A program made the position numbers and the translations under genes. The notes under the pieces were generated by a model, which was given only the letters and a program-made list of their open reading frames with translations, was not told the DNA's origin and searched no databases. Below, one piece after another: positions 45,719 through 55,490 of a stretch of 64,000 bases of DNA. The stretch is from Pisolithus tinctorius. Lineage: Eukaryota; Basidiomycota; Agaricomycetes; Boletales; Pisolithaceae. The stretch spans positions 1,054,001 to 1,118,000 of the forward strand of contig JANFAH010000019.1 of assembly GCA_024663395.1 (NCBI GenBank), read 5' to 3'. Numbering within the stretch: position 1 is the first letter of the stretch; each line of letters begins with the position of its first letter.

Positions 45719-47734
45719 TTATACGAGTCTCGCAGTTTGCAAATTCTGACGAAGGACGCTGTCTTGCACTGCGAAAAAATTCAAAAGAACTGGTCAACCC
45801 CTGTGCCCACTCCTTGTCTAGTGGCGAGCACTGAATTAGTACTTACCCATGGCCAACGTAGCTGCAGTTGCCTGAGTATCCTAAAAGCGACCAATTTACA
45901 TTGAAAACACGGTACAACGGTTTGTGTTGGTACGTGACTCACTATCACCGATGTGAAATATACAAAGAAGGGCCGTGGTTCCGGCGAGCAGCTTTTGAAG
46001 ATTTCTTTGAAGTGGTGCTGGAAATCTGGCGTGTAGATCAGGTTCCGTCCGTCCGTAGCAACAACAAACAAACAAAAAAGACATATCGTAGTTACGTACA
46101 CTTCATTGCGGTGGCCGCATCATTTTGACGATCGCCAAAACTGGGGACATAGGTCTTCACCAACACCCCGCGTTGCAGCTTATTGCGGAAAATATCACAC
46201 TTGTTGAGGAAGAGTATGATCTGCGTCTTGGCGAGTATGCGGGAAGAACAGACGGTGCGCCACAGTTGGAGACTATCTTCTAAGCGGTTGACGTTTCGAT
46301 CCTCTCGTAATTGTTCGTCGAAACATGATATTGGGGCGAGGAATATGATGGCGTTCATGTCGTCAAAGAATGGTGCCCACGACGCGCGCTACGTATATAC
46401 AACACACGAGCCACTTTTTCATGAGTATGAAATGAAACTCAAAGAGGAAGTTGTATCCGCGCTCACCGATGATCTCGTGCCTTCAAGATCGTACATGATC
46501 CATTCCCTTCCCTGATCTAAATAAGCGGGCGTCTAGGGTATGATGGAGAATGCATTACGGAATAATGTACCGACCTGCATCCACGGTAAACTTGTGTTCC
46601 TGAACGCCTACGCTACGCAAGCGGGCCCGAACAACATCGTCATCCGAAGGTTCGTAATCCCGCGAAACGATGCGGTCGATGTCATTCAAAAAGCTTTATT
46701 AAAACTCCCATGTTAGTATGTAGTAAGAAAGGTACCGCGGCAAGCCAAGGGATACTCACAAACCGGACGAGTCTTCAATCCTCACTCTCCTCTGGCTCAA
46801 GATCTCCTGTACCAATGGGTCCTCCCACAAACTTTTCATGTCTTCTTTGCAAGCCAGAAGGATATCTGTAACTTCGTCGTGGTCGCCCTTCCGCATTTGG
46901 AGCGAGCTATTCCGCCTCTCTCGTGTCGACGGTCGGCCCTTACCCGATGACTTCCATCCATTATTACTTGAGCCAATATTCCCCACTCCACCGCCGCCCT
47001 CTCGTCCGAATGGCATGCGCTTCTCCGAAGTTGGACTTATTGATGATGACGAGTAGACTTCCTGTGATCCGGGGCCAACACGTCTTTCGAGGTCTGTAAG
47101 GACGCTTCGCAACGGCGCCAAACGAAGCTTCAGCAAAGAGTATTTGTCTGGGAACTTGGTGGTTGAAGACTGAGAGCGACGTTCTCTGTCGGAATCTGGG
47201 GTGTCAGCGGATGACGTTGAGCGCCTCCCACCGTTTGCTTCCATTGCTTGGACCAACAGATCCAGAACCTCTACAACATTTCGGACGAGATTGAGGTAGA
47301 TGACGGTTCGCCAGGATAGGCGCTCCGCCATCCATTGATCTCGTGCGTAATGAAGCTGGAAATCTGGAGAGAGGGAGAGAGCAACGTCTATAAATTGCTT
47401 GTTATCGACTGGAGCAAAAATAGAAAACGCACTCTTTATCGTAGATGATTTTCCTGGAGAAAAGCAGCGGTTGATATCAATCGAAGGCCAGGGAAGGAGG
47501 AAGGATTTAAAAAAACTTCCAACGTACCGCTCTCGCTTTGGCCCAGGAGAAGGACTTTCACGGGACCCTTTTTTCTGAGTGCGATTCTTTCCTGGCGGAT
47601 TTGTTCATCAATGGCTTCGCTGATCTTGCGCGCCTCTGCCTCCGCACGTTCCCTAGCCGCCCGTTGCTGGGGGGTTTCGTTGGGGGAGGTGCGAGGATTG
47701 ATGCCAGTGGATCCAGGCCGAAAGAATGTATCAT
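45719..47734 (-). CDS. Atypical large G-protein alpha subunit
   Basis: Minus-strand gene, start near 47734 (MIHSFGLDPLASILAPPP) and stop at 45719-45721. Order of motifs: KISEAIDEQIRQERIA; P-loop KVLLLGQSESG split by an intron and continued as KSS (about 47,530-47,460); DFQLHYARDQWMAERLSWRT; a long helical-domain insert (SSADTPDSDRERRSQSS ... FGREGGGGVGN); switch I VVRARLRSVGVQEHKF; switch II MYDLEGTRSS; FFDDMNAIIFLAPISCFDEQ; the G4 motif ILFLNKCDIF; FQHHFKEIFKSCSPEPRPFF; and the C-terminus DTQATAATLAMVQDSVLRQN. Canonical G-alpha has DVGGQ; here the catalytic Gln position is Thr (DLEGT), so GTP hydrolysis is expected to be weak. A one-base deficit at a run of five C (about 47,682-47,686) breaks the frame before NETPQQRAARERAE and is probably an assembly error. 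Confidence 0.85.
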
Positions 47735-48212
47735 TGAACAGGGCTAAAAGGTGGGCAGGGATTGCAAGAGCGGAATGGATGGATGGTTTATGTACAACTG
47801 AAGGTGTGCGTGTCCTGTGCACCCACGATAAGTGTCACCCCTGGCTTGACGGCTGTCCTATTAGCCTGTGACACAGCAGCAATCGGGTGGACACCGTTGT
47901 CATGCTGCCTCGTGAATTTTTACGGGAAAAAAATAGTCATCCCATGGTCCGTCCACTTACTTTACATACATTTACATTTTTTGGACCCACTGGACGAACG
48001 GACGCTGCGGAATCTTCTTCGGAACCAAATGTCTTACGGGAATTACTTAGACGCGCGTTTAAACGTTTAGCACACTCAGGGAAGCTCATAAAATTCAAAG
48101 AGGTAGCAAAGTAACGCGGAAAATATACGGTATTATCAATTTTGCAGTGTTATTTTTGGTCTTCGAAACTCAAAGGGTGCAAGAAAAGCAAAAGTGTTCG
48201 GTGGACTTAACC
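47735..48212. promoter_or_regulatory. Upstream region of G-alpha / downstream region of SR factor
   Basis: This 478-bp stretch between two minus-strand genes should contain the G-alpha promoter and the SR-protein terminator. A frame extending upstream of the G-alpha start has no ATG in frame. No other gene is seen. Confidence 0.45.
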
Positions 48213-49305
48213 TTAGTGATCATAAGGGGGAGTCTGAGCACGAGCCCTTTCACGATCATCATCCTTTTTGATGTCGTCCAAGGGAGGCGTGCGACCACGG
48301 TCGCGGTCGTCCCTCCTCCGCTCGGGAGTGAGGCTACGCCTCCTGTCTGGGCTCCTGCTCCGCCTCCTTCTGTTGTCTCTGTCATCTCTACCTTTATCGA
48401 TATCCCTGTCCCGGTCATCTCTATAGTCTCTCTCGGAGCGGCGGCGGGGGCTGCGGGAACGCTCGCGTTCGCGTTCGCGGGTGGACCGTTGTGGCGGGGA
48501 GCGTCGGTCATAGCGCCAAACCGAGGAGGGAGGGTTCTTCGCCCACTGGAGCAGTGTGGTCAGCAAGGGTTGCGGTAAGGAAATCACACATCACGTGTGC
48601 TGACCTGGATACTCAGCCGACAACCTTCAAAGTATCGCCCGTGCCTGGAGAGGTGGGCATCAACGGATGGCCAGAGACGAGCGAGGAGGGCACGTACATG
48701 TCGTAGTAGGCATCTTCGGCGTCGCGCTGGCTGCGGAACTCGACAAATGCATAGCTATACAAGACAGGAGACACGCATGCGAGATTTGAGGGTGAGCGAT
48801 CGTGTTACTCGAACGTGCGAAATGCGAATGAGGTAAATTCGGAAATATTGAGAGAACGCGTGAAAACATCGATCGACATCGAACACAATGCCGCCGTGTG
48901 TGAAAATTGCAATCGCAATCGACGATGACGAACCCGCGAGCGGAGGATCGAATCGTACGAGGACGTTATATGGGGCTCGCGTCCATTTCTTTTTTTAGAG
49001 GCACGTATCTCGTCACGCCATCGGAGCCATCGTCCCTCGATCCCGAGTCGACTGGGGAGGCTAAAAAAAACAAACGGCATGCAGTGGTACTTACGGGTTG
49101 GAGCTAGCGTGAGGGTTGCGAGGGGCAGGAACGTCGCAGCGCACCAAGGGTCCATAGCTGAAGGAAGAAAGTGTGGTAAATATTCAGCCGAGTAAAGAAG
49201 AGTGGTTGCGCTGACGCACCGTTCGAATTCAAAGGCCAAGTCGCGGGCGCGAGTCGACGGATGGAATCCACTGACGAAGAGGATGCGATTACGAACGTTG
49301 CTCAT
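48213..49305 (-). CDS. SR-type splicing factor (RRM + RS domain)
   Basis: Minus-strand gene, ATG at 49305 (MSNVRNRILFVSGFHPSTRA), stop at 48213. The RRM is split by short introns: RNP2-like ILFVSGF; RARDLAFEFER; after an intron YGPLVRCDVPAPRNPHASSN; then YAFVEFRSQRDAEDAYYDM (RNP1-like YAFVEF). After a linker (WAKNPPSSVWRYDRRSPPQR) comes a long RS/RE/RD-rich tail with SRSPRRRSERDYRDDRDRD and RRRRSRSPDRRRSLTPERRR, ending PPYDH. This is the layout of SR proteins that bind exonic enhancers and recruit the spliceosome; RS phosphorylation by SR kinases is expected. The start is head-to-head with the PPR gene, 171 bp apart. Confidence 0.85.
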
Positions 49306-49476
49306 TTTTGTGGTGTTGTCCAGCGTGTCGAGCGTCGAGGGCTGGTCGTAGTTGGCAGCAAACACGCAGAGGAAGCCGAAAAAAAAAAGCCAGCGGAGCA
49401 CGAAACGCGTTGTGTTTGCACGTGTTTGGTCTGTGGCACCACATCAGCACACAAACGAGGATTACATAATACTCAT
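49306..49476. promoter_or_regulatory. Shared divergent promoter between SR factor and PPR protein
   Basis: Only 171 bp separate the two start codons. The plus-strand frame is open through this gap back to 49261, but using that start would make the coding region overlap the SR gene's first exon in antisense, so it is treated as promoter. Confidence 0.5.
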
Positions 49477-52017
49477 ATGCAGGCGAGCGTCGTCCGTCGC
49501 AGTCCACAGCAGCTGGCGCGCCTCCACAAACGGACCCGGGCTTATTTGAACGTCGCCCGTGCAGCCACCAGCGACCCAGTGTGGAATCTAATACAGCGTC
49601 TGCGATGGGACAGCAGCGAGGCAGACGAGTGGACAAACACGGCTCTGCGCAGGTGTGGCATATCTCGCGACGACTACTTGCAGTGGAAGCCGGCTGTTTT
49701 CTCCCCGTCGCTCAGGATTGCACTAGACATACTCAGTGTCAGGAGTACGGTCCTGCGATCGACGTCGGACGATAATTCACAGGTGCCTCCATGGGTCCTC
49801 TTGGCACTAGCATGCCACAAGGTCCATACACCTTCGGACGCACAGGATCACCTGTTGAAACTGACGTTCGGCAACATAGGCGCCATCCAAACCCAGTACA
49901 AACCTCCCCTTCTCGTACTTACTACCCTTTCCCTCGCGCACTTCGGAATAATCGCTCCCATGCGACCCCTAGTAGATTTGTTCTTGGTCCATACATCAGA
50001 GTCCGCTGTATTCCACTTCAACGCGTTCCTCCACGCCCTCTCTTCTTTTGCCAGGTCGGAAGAGGCCGCTAATCTGGCATTGACGATTCTCGAGACCATG
50101 ACCTCTCGCCAAATTCCCCTCCAGCTTCATACCTACCGCTCCCTTATGACCGACCGTTTTGTCACCCTTCAGCTCACGAAATACCTACGCTCCCGCATGA
50201 CTCACGAGGGCGTCGTCCCCACAGCAGACCACCTTGAGGCCTATCTTAGGATCTTCTCAGACCACGGTGCCATCCACGAGGCACGTCAATACTTGAGAGC
50301 CATCCAGGATTATTGTGTAAAACATTCTCTGACTCCCCCTTATGGTCCCGTCGATAGGCCAGACGTGCAGACACAAGGTGCCGTGCATCCAGCCGATACC
50401 CTCTACCTGAAATCATTGCAGAGCGATCGTGCCTCTGCATTCCACTACCTGCACAACCTGCTCCAACTGGAGGGCAGAAAACAACCCCCGCAGGGTCAGT
50501 CTATATGCACTCACGCTCGCCATCCTCCGGCGCAGACGACTTTCTGGTGCGGCAGCAAGCATTCAGTTGACATCTACGACTGGACCACCGCACTAGTCTC
50601 TGCCGCGAATGACCGGAAAATCACATCGTCGGCCCTGCTACGTTTATTTGAAAATGCACGTGCAAAGACAAAAGTTTTCCGACCGACCATTGCGACGTAT
50701 ACCGTCCTTCTTCGCGGACTCATGTGGCGGCGGTCGTATAACGAAGCTATGCGCATATGGAACGAGCTAGTCGACAGCGGACTGTCGTTAGACAGAAAGG
50801 CATTGACCGTCGGTGTCCAGGTACTGACTCGTTCTGGGCATCCACAGGACGCATTCTACTTTCTGGACCTATTTTCTGACGAACAGTCCTCGCACTCGAG
50901 GCCCGCTCGTGCTCCATCGCAATCACTAGTACTGACCGTGAGCAACCCTTCCTTTGGTACACGTACCCCCCTATCGCGACCGCCGTCCCCTTGGATCAAT
51001 ATCATCGTGATCAACGAATTTTTGGTTTCTCTGCTCCGCATTGGGAGGCCAGATATCGTCTTTAAGATCTGGGACAACATAACGCTCCTGTACGGTGTTC
51101 TCCCGGACGACGTCACGATGAACATTCTTCTCAAAAGCGCGTTGCTTGCTGTGAAGATGGACAGGGAAAGCGTAAGAGGTTCCGTGGCACACTTCGCTTT
51201 GCAGACACCCTTTCGTCGTCAATGGGCCACGTCGTCATCGGTGCACGAAGACGGTGGGAACGATAAACGGGCCATGATAGTGAAAGATATCATGGATTCT
51301 TTAGGAACACCTGAGCGTCCGTCGGTCCTCGGGATATGGAGGGGTAAAACTGCCACCGACGTGGCCCGCGATATCTTCAGGGGCATGATCCTTGGAAATT
51401 GGCCCCAGATGCAACGTGTCAAGGCACCTGTCAGTGCCATTCGTCCGCCTGGCAACGAAGGCGCACCCATCGCACCGATTTTGGAGTTGGCGAAGAGTCT
51501 TGTCGTCGGTCTATCTCACAAGGCGGCCGTGAACACTCCTCGGGAGGAGAAAGCGGCAGGTGATAGCGGGAGAAATAATACCATTCGCGACCCCGCATAT
51601 CAAGCTGAGGGTATGCTGGGACCAGGGGCTATACCGTCTATTCACCCGTCCTCGTCGACGTTCTTGGCGTATATTAAACTCCTCGGACTTTGCTCTCCCT
51701 CATTCGCACACGAGATACCACTAGCCCTAGCGTGGATGCGCCATTTATCTGTTCGCCCGACTCGTCAGATGCTTTCTATATCATTGGTATTTTGGGCCGA
51801 AGTAGGGCTGCGCGGACCGATATTTGAAGAGTGGGCTGAGAAGGGGGGATATAGCGAGTATGGACGATTGGAGAACTGGATTGCGGAGTGGGTTAGGGAG
51901 GAGGGGTTGTCGAAGGAAGGCGACGAAGCTTTACGGCCGACGGAGGAGGACATGTACAAAGCAATATGGGCTGTTGCGAGGATGAGGGATAGGAACTTTG
52001 GGAGGAGCACCCGATAA
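49477..52017 (+). CDS. Pentatricopeptide-repeat-like protein, probably mitochondrial
   Basis: A single uninterrupted exon of 846 codons from ATG at 49477 to the stop at 52015-52017. The first 30 residues (MQASVVRRSPQQLARLHKRT) are basic and free of acidic residues, as expected of a mitochondrial targeting sequence. Helical-hairpin repeats of PPR type are visible, for example HFNAFLHALSSFARSEEAAN, TYTVLLRGLMWRRSYNEAMR and GVQVLTRSGHPQDAFYFLDL. Fungal PPR proteins bind organellar RNA and support its processing or translation; the exact target cannot be read. An upstream in-frame ATG at 49261 would add 72 residues of low-complexity, Cys/Lys-rich sequence that overlap the SR gene, so 49477 is preferred. 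The lack of introns is unusual among its neighbours. Confidence 0.8.
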   Translation: MQASVVRRSPQQLARLHKRTRAYLNVARAATSDPVWNLIQRLRWDSSEADEWTNTALRRCGISRDDYLQWKPAVFSPSLRIALDILSVRSTVLRSTSDDNSQVPPWVLLALACHKVHTPSDAQDHLLKLTFGNIGAIQTQYKPPLLVLTTLSLAHFGIIAPMRPLVDLFLVHTSESAVFHFNAFLHALSSFARSEEAANLALTILETMTSRQIPLQLHTYRSLMTDRFVTLQLTKYLRSRMTHEGVVPTADHLEAYLRIFSDHGAIHEARQYLRAIQDYCVKHSLTPPYGPVDRPDVQTQGAVHPADTLYLKSLQSDRASAFHYLHNLLQLEGRKQPPQGQSICTHARHPPAQTTFWCGSKHSVDIYDWTTALVSAANDRKITSSALLRLFENARAKTKVFRPTIATYTVLLRGLMWRRSYNEAMRIWNELVDSGLSLDRKALTVGVQVLTRSGHPQDAFYFLDLFSDEQSSHSRPARAPSQSLVLTVSNPSFGTRTPLSRPPSPWINIIVINEFLVSLLRIGRPDIVFKIWDNITLLYGVLPDDVTMNILLKSALLAVKMDRESVRGSVAHFALQTPFRRQWATSSSVHEDGGNDKRAMIVKDIMDSLGTPERPSVLGIWRGKTATDVARDIFRGMILGNWPQMQRVKAPVSAIRPPGNEGAPIAPILELAKSLVVGLSHKAAVNTPREEKAAGDSGRNNTIRDPAYQAEGMLGPGAIPSIHPSSSTFLAYIKLLGLCSPSFAHEIPLALAWMRHLSVRPTRQMLSISLVFWAEVGLRGPIFEEWAEKGGYSEYGRLENWIAEWVREEGLSKEGDEALRPTEEDMYKAIWAVARMRDRNFGRSTR

Positions 52018-52321
52018 CAGGTGTTCTCGAGGTGCACCGACCCGACTTACAGTATCTTAGTGCTCGTAGTGACCTTCGATGTATCCGTAACGGATGGTCG
52101 AACCCCTTGAAGTCACACCAATCAACTTCATTCTGGAAATGTATCCAGTGCAACATCGCGAGGACCGACGCAGTTCATCATGATACAGAGACGTTCTCAG
52201 CCTCGTTTAGCGACGCAGGGGAGGACCGACAACTCGGCGGGTTGTCGAATGCCATCTATCTTGGACACGACGCCGTTCCCAAGCGGAGTCCTCACTACAA
52301 ACCCGTCGCTATCGTTGCTGG
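52018..52321. other. Intergenic region downstream of the PPR gene
   Basis: About 300 bp with no supported gene. It should hold the 3' end of the PPR transcript. The composition changes at about 52,320, where the transposon-like zone begins. Confidence 0.4.
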
Positions 52322-52651
52322 TCATGACACTCGTTTCCTGTTAATGGTCTCTAGCAACTTGTTGTTGCCTTCAATGGCATGCCGATCATAAATTTTGGTG
52401 ACAACACACCAGTAACCATCCCTAGCAAGTGCCTGTTTACATAAAACCAGTGTAAGACACAATGATAACAGGCTAAAATGGGTGATACAAATGAGCTTCT
52501 TAGTAGCTTGATAATTTCGAGGGGCCTCTTGCAAGATGTTCTTTATCTGATCTGCAGCTTCATCAAAGGATGATTGAGATGAGTCAGATGAAGGCATCCA
52601 TGTGTGCCTTTTGCTAGATCTGACTTGGCTGGTTAAGTATGTCCAATGCAA
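52322..52651 (-). pseudogene. HNH-endonuclease-like remnant
   Basis: A minus-strand frame gives SSFDEAADQIKNILQEAPRN, then, after a likely intron of about 60 bp (rich in T, ending ACAG), ALARDGYWCVVTKIYDR. The RDGYxCVVT motif is the start of the HNH-type domain found in many basidiomycete proteins of unknown role (family recalled as HNH_2; the match is short). The frame stops about 20 codons later, before the histidine/asparagine part, so this is a fragment. Its low GC content matches the surrounding repeats. Confidence 0.45.
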
Positions 52652-53068
52652 AAGCTGTTAACTTGGAGGACACACACAGCTGAGTGAAAAACTGATAGAA
52701 GTTCTGCCCTAACTCCAACAGTTTTTGTCATTGGAACTGATTGTGGAGATCTCCTGAACAAAGTCACCATTCAACTGGTGACCCAGAAAATGGTGGAAGA
52801 AGTAGCCAAGTATTCAGCAATAAATCATCTGCTTCTCCATTTTCTTCCCTGAGTCAATCTCACCTTGAATTGTTTTTTCAAGTCTGAGGATTATGTTGTA
52901 TACATTCACAATATTGGCTTGGTTGTGATAGCATTCCAGCATGGGTAGAAGGGGAGGCATGAGGACTGAGTGGTAAGAGTCCACATAGTGTAGTCACACT
53001 TAGTCACAACACATGGGCAGCCTGTGTGCCAAAACACCAACACTTATATAGACCCCAAGACAGGCCTG
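52652..53068. other. AT-rich spacer before the LTR element
   Basis: About 415 bp with no supported gene. It contains GTCACAC/GTCACAAC words like those at 3.9-4.4 kb. It ends at the start of the left LTR at 53069. Confidence 0.4.
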
Positions 53069-53972
53069 TGTCATATCCATGACTCTCGGACTCAGACTCA
53101 GTCCAGTCCGGACCCCTAGCCCCTATCTCCGGTCAAGTCCGGTCCTAGTCCAGCCTAGAAAACCCAATCCCGGCCCTAGATAACTCAACTCTGGCTTGCA
53201 TAACTCAAGTCCGGTGTTTTACCCCTATCTCCGGTCCGTTTCGGCCTCCCGGCCTCGTGCTACTCCACCCCGGTCCTCCTAGGTCTATGTCCGGGTCACC
53301 TGGACATAACTCCGGTCTGTTTCCCTTTGTTTGTACTATATTTAGTCTAGCCCATTCATCTGACTTTTGCTTACTGTACAAAATCCTGTGTCTGACCCCA
53401 GTATGCCGGTCACCCGGACTTTGGCTATTAGCCTTGGCACAGCCACTATGGCTATCCACTCTCTTGCTAATCTTCTTGCTAATAGCTTATTAACAAGTCC
53501 GGCTCTATGTTTGTTATCCCAGACCGGCCTCATGTATTTAACCCCTGTACATACTTCGTAGCACCCTCAGTCAGAATATCAACTTAGTATTACCCTCAAC
53601 TCCGTGTTACCCCTTGATCTACTCTATAGCTAAGGCCGAGCCTTAAGCTATCCCCGATCCCTGTCCCGGACCTCTCCCCAGCTTGCATAAGGGTACAGCA
53701 CATAAGCTGAGACCAAGGGAGGTAGATCCAACCCTGGACTGGCTTCCCCTTGTGCGCACCCCAACACCGGTCGGTTTCCCACGCTACCGGTCTTATTCCC
53801 GCGCTCCCGGCCTTAAGTCCGGTCCTCCAGACTTAGCCCCTGACCTCCAGCCTTAACTCCGGTCTAACCGGACTTGGCCCCTGTCTCCCGGCCTTGATTC
53901 TGGCCACTCAGACTTAGCCCCTGTCACCTGGTCTTGAAGCCCGGTCACCCGAGGGTAAACCCGTACTTCACA
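53069..53972 (+). repeat. Left (5') LTR
   Basis: Direct repeat partner of 58934-59854, beginning TGTCATATCC and ending CTTCACA. It contains TATTTAACCCCTGTACATAC at about 53,535, a TATA-like site followed by the probable transcript start region. Differences from the right copy are mostly C/T or G/A at CpG positions. Confidence 0.8.
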
Positions 53973-55308
53973 GTATATTCTGACTCACACTTGTGCAAGC
54001 CATTGCATCATGTCTAGGTCCTGCTCTAGAGCCCCTACCCATGGCCTTGCCCATCAGGACTTGTCGGGATACCTCTCCTCTGACTCCGGAGCCCAACCCG
54101 GAGACCTCTGCTAAAGCAGAGAGGTAACCCAGCACCCCTTGGCACTCTGCACACCCCTGGGTTGCATTACCCCTGACACTATGTCCTTAGTAGTCAAAAC
54201 TTAATGCATCCATTCCCTCGCTCCTGAGCCCTGCCTGCCACTCGTTTCTTCCTGACTCCGGACCGGCCATGTCAACCCCTGAGTCGGACTCACCATCTGG
54301 ACTCACCACCAACCTGGGTTCACACCTGAGCCCACTTCCAAGTCGGAATTACTCTCCGGACTTGCCCCTGAGCCGGCCTCATCAACCGGACTCACTTCTG
54401 TTAGCTCCCCCGAGCTACCTCTGACCCCTGGCTGGTCACCTCAGTCTTCATCTCAGTCCTTACCTCAGTTGTCCCAGCACTCTAGCCCAGCTGTCTTTGT
54501 CCAGTTCTACTGAACTGAACACTGGGATCTCATCACTCATTTGACCTCCTGACTCCCTGATATTGGTCTCTGGACCTCGGTGCACCTCCGGTGCAGCCCC
54601 CAGGCCTGGACTTGGCCAGTCCTGCTCCTCAACACCTTCCCTGTTCCCCATCGGCACTCAGCTTCAGCGGTTTTTGGGTCCAGTCTCCATCCTCGGCCTT
54701 TGCTACACCAGCCTTGGAGTCATGGACCCACTTTCCAGTCTCCAAACTGTCTGTAACCAGCCTGTCCGGCCTTGGTTTCACTTGTCCATGCTCACCTGGA
54801 CTTGTCCAAAGCCGCTTTGCCACTTCTCTCGGCCTCCTGCCCTTCATTACTGGCCATTCTGGCCTCGGTCTGACTCAGCCACCTCACCCGGACTTGTCTA
54901 GACCTGTTACTAGGTCTTGGACCAGTCCTGGCTTTCCCCAGACCCTCTTATTCCTCTCAGACCCCTCCTGGGTCCCCTGTCCATTGTCCCGGTCCTGCAC
55001 TAGTCACCTCAGCCTTGGAGTGGTGCTTGTCCTTTGGACTTGCACCAGGCCTCGGCTCTTGTGGTCTTGGCTAGTGCATGACACCTCCGTTTTGGTCTAG
55101 GACCAGTCTGCCAGCCCTCTGGGCCTTAGCCCGGTCCCTGACCTCTTTTCTGGCCTCACTTTTCACTTAGAGGCACCCCCTGGGCATGCTAGCCCTTTGG
55201 ACTTGCTCCTGACCCCTGATTTTCGGTCTATGACCGGTCTGCTGGTCCTCCGGCCCCTATCCCGGTCCCTGACCTCATTTCCGGTCCTTTCCCTGTCCTC
55301 TGTCCATC

Positions 55309-55490
55309 CCGGGATCCTAACCGGGTTAACAAGTTGGTAACTCTGTACTCCGGAAGCCAAAACCGGTGGTCTCAGTTGAGACAAAACAATTAGAGTCTAC
55401 CCCAGGATCCTAACTGGGTCAACAAGTTGGTACTCCAGTACACCAGAAGCCAAGCTGGTGGTCTCAGTAGAGACAAATCAATTAGTGCAT
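55309..55490 (+). repeat. Tandem duplication of about 90 bp inside the LTR element
   Basis: Two adjacent units start GGATCCTAACCGGGTTAACA and GGATCCTAACTGGGTCAACA, each followed by AGTTGGTA, a variable GTACTCCGGAAGCC/GTACACCAGAAGCC part, GGTGGTCTCAGT and GAGACAAA. The copies differ mainly by CpG-type transitions. A function cannot be read. Confidence 0.75.

Noticed and set aside
45187..45834. Plus-strand open frame of 215 codons
   Set aside because: It runs antisense into the G-alpha C-terminal exons and has no recognisable domain.
49261..49476. Upstream extension of the PPR protein by 72 residues
   Set aside because: It overlaps the first exon of the SR gene in antisense, and its sequence is low in quality compared with the targeting-like start at 49477.
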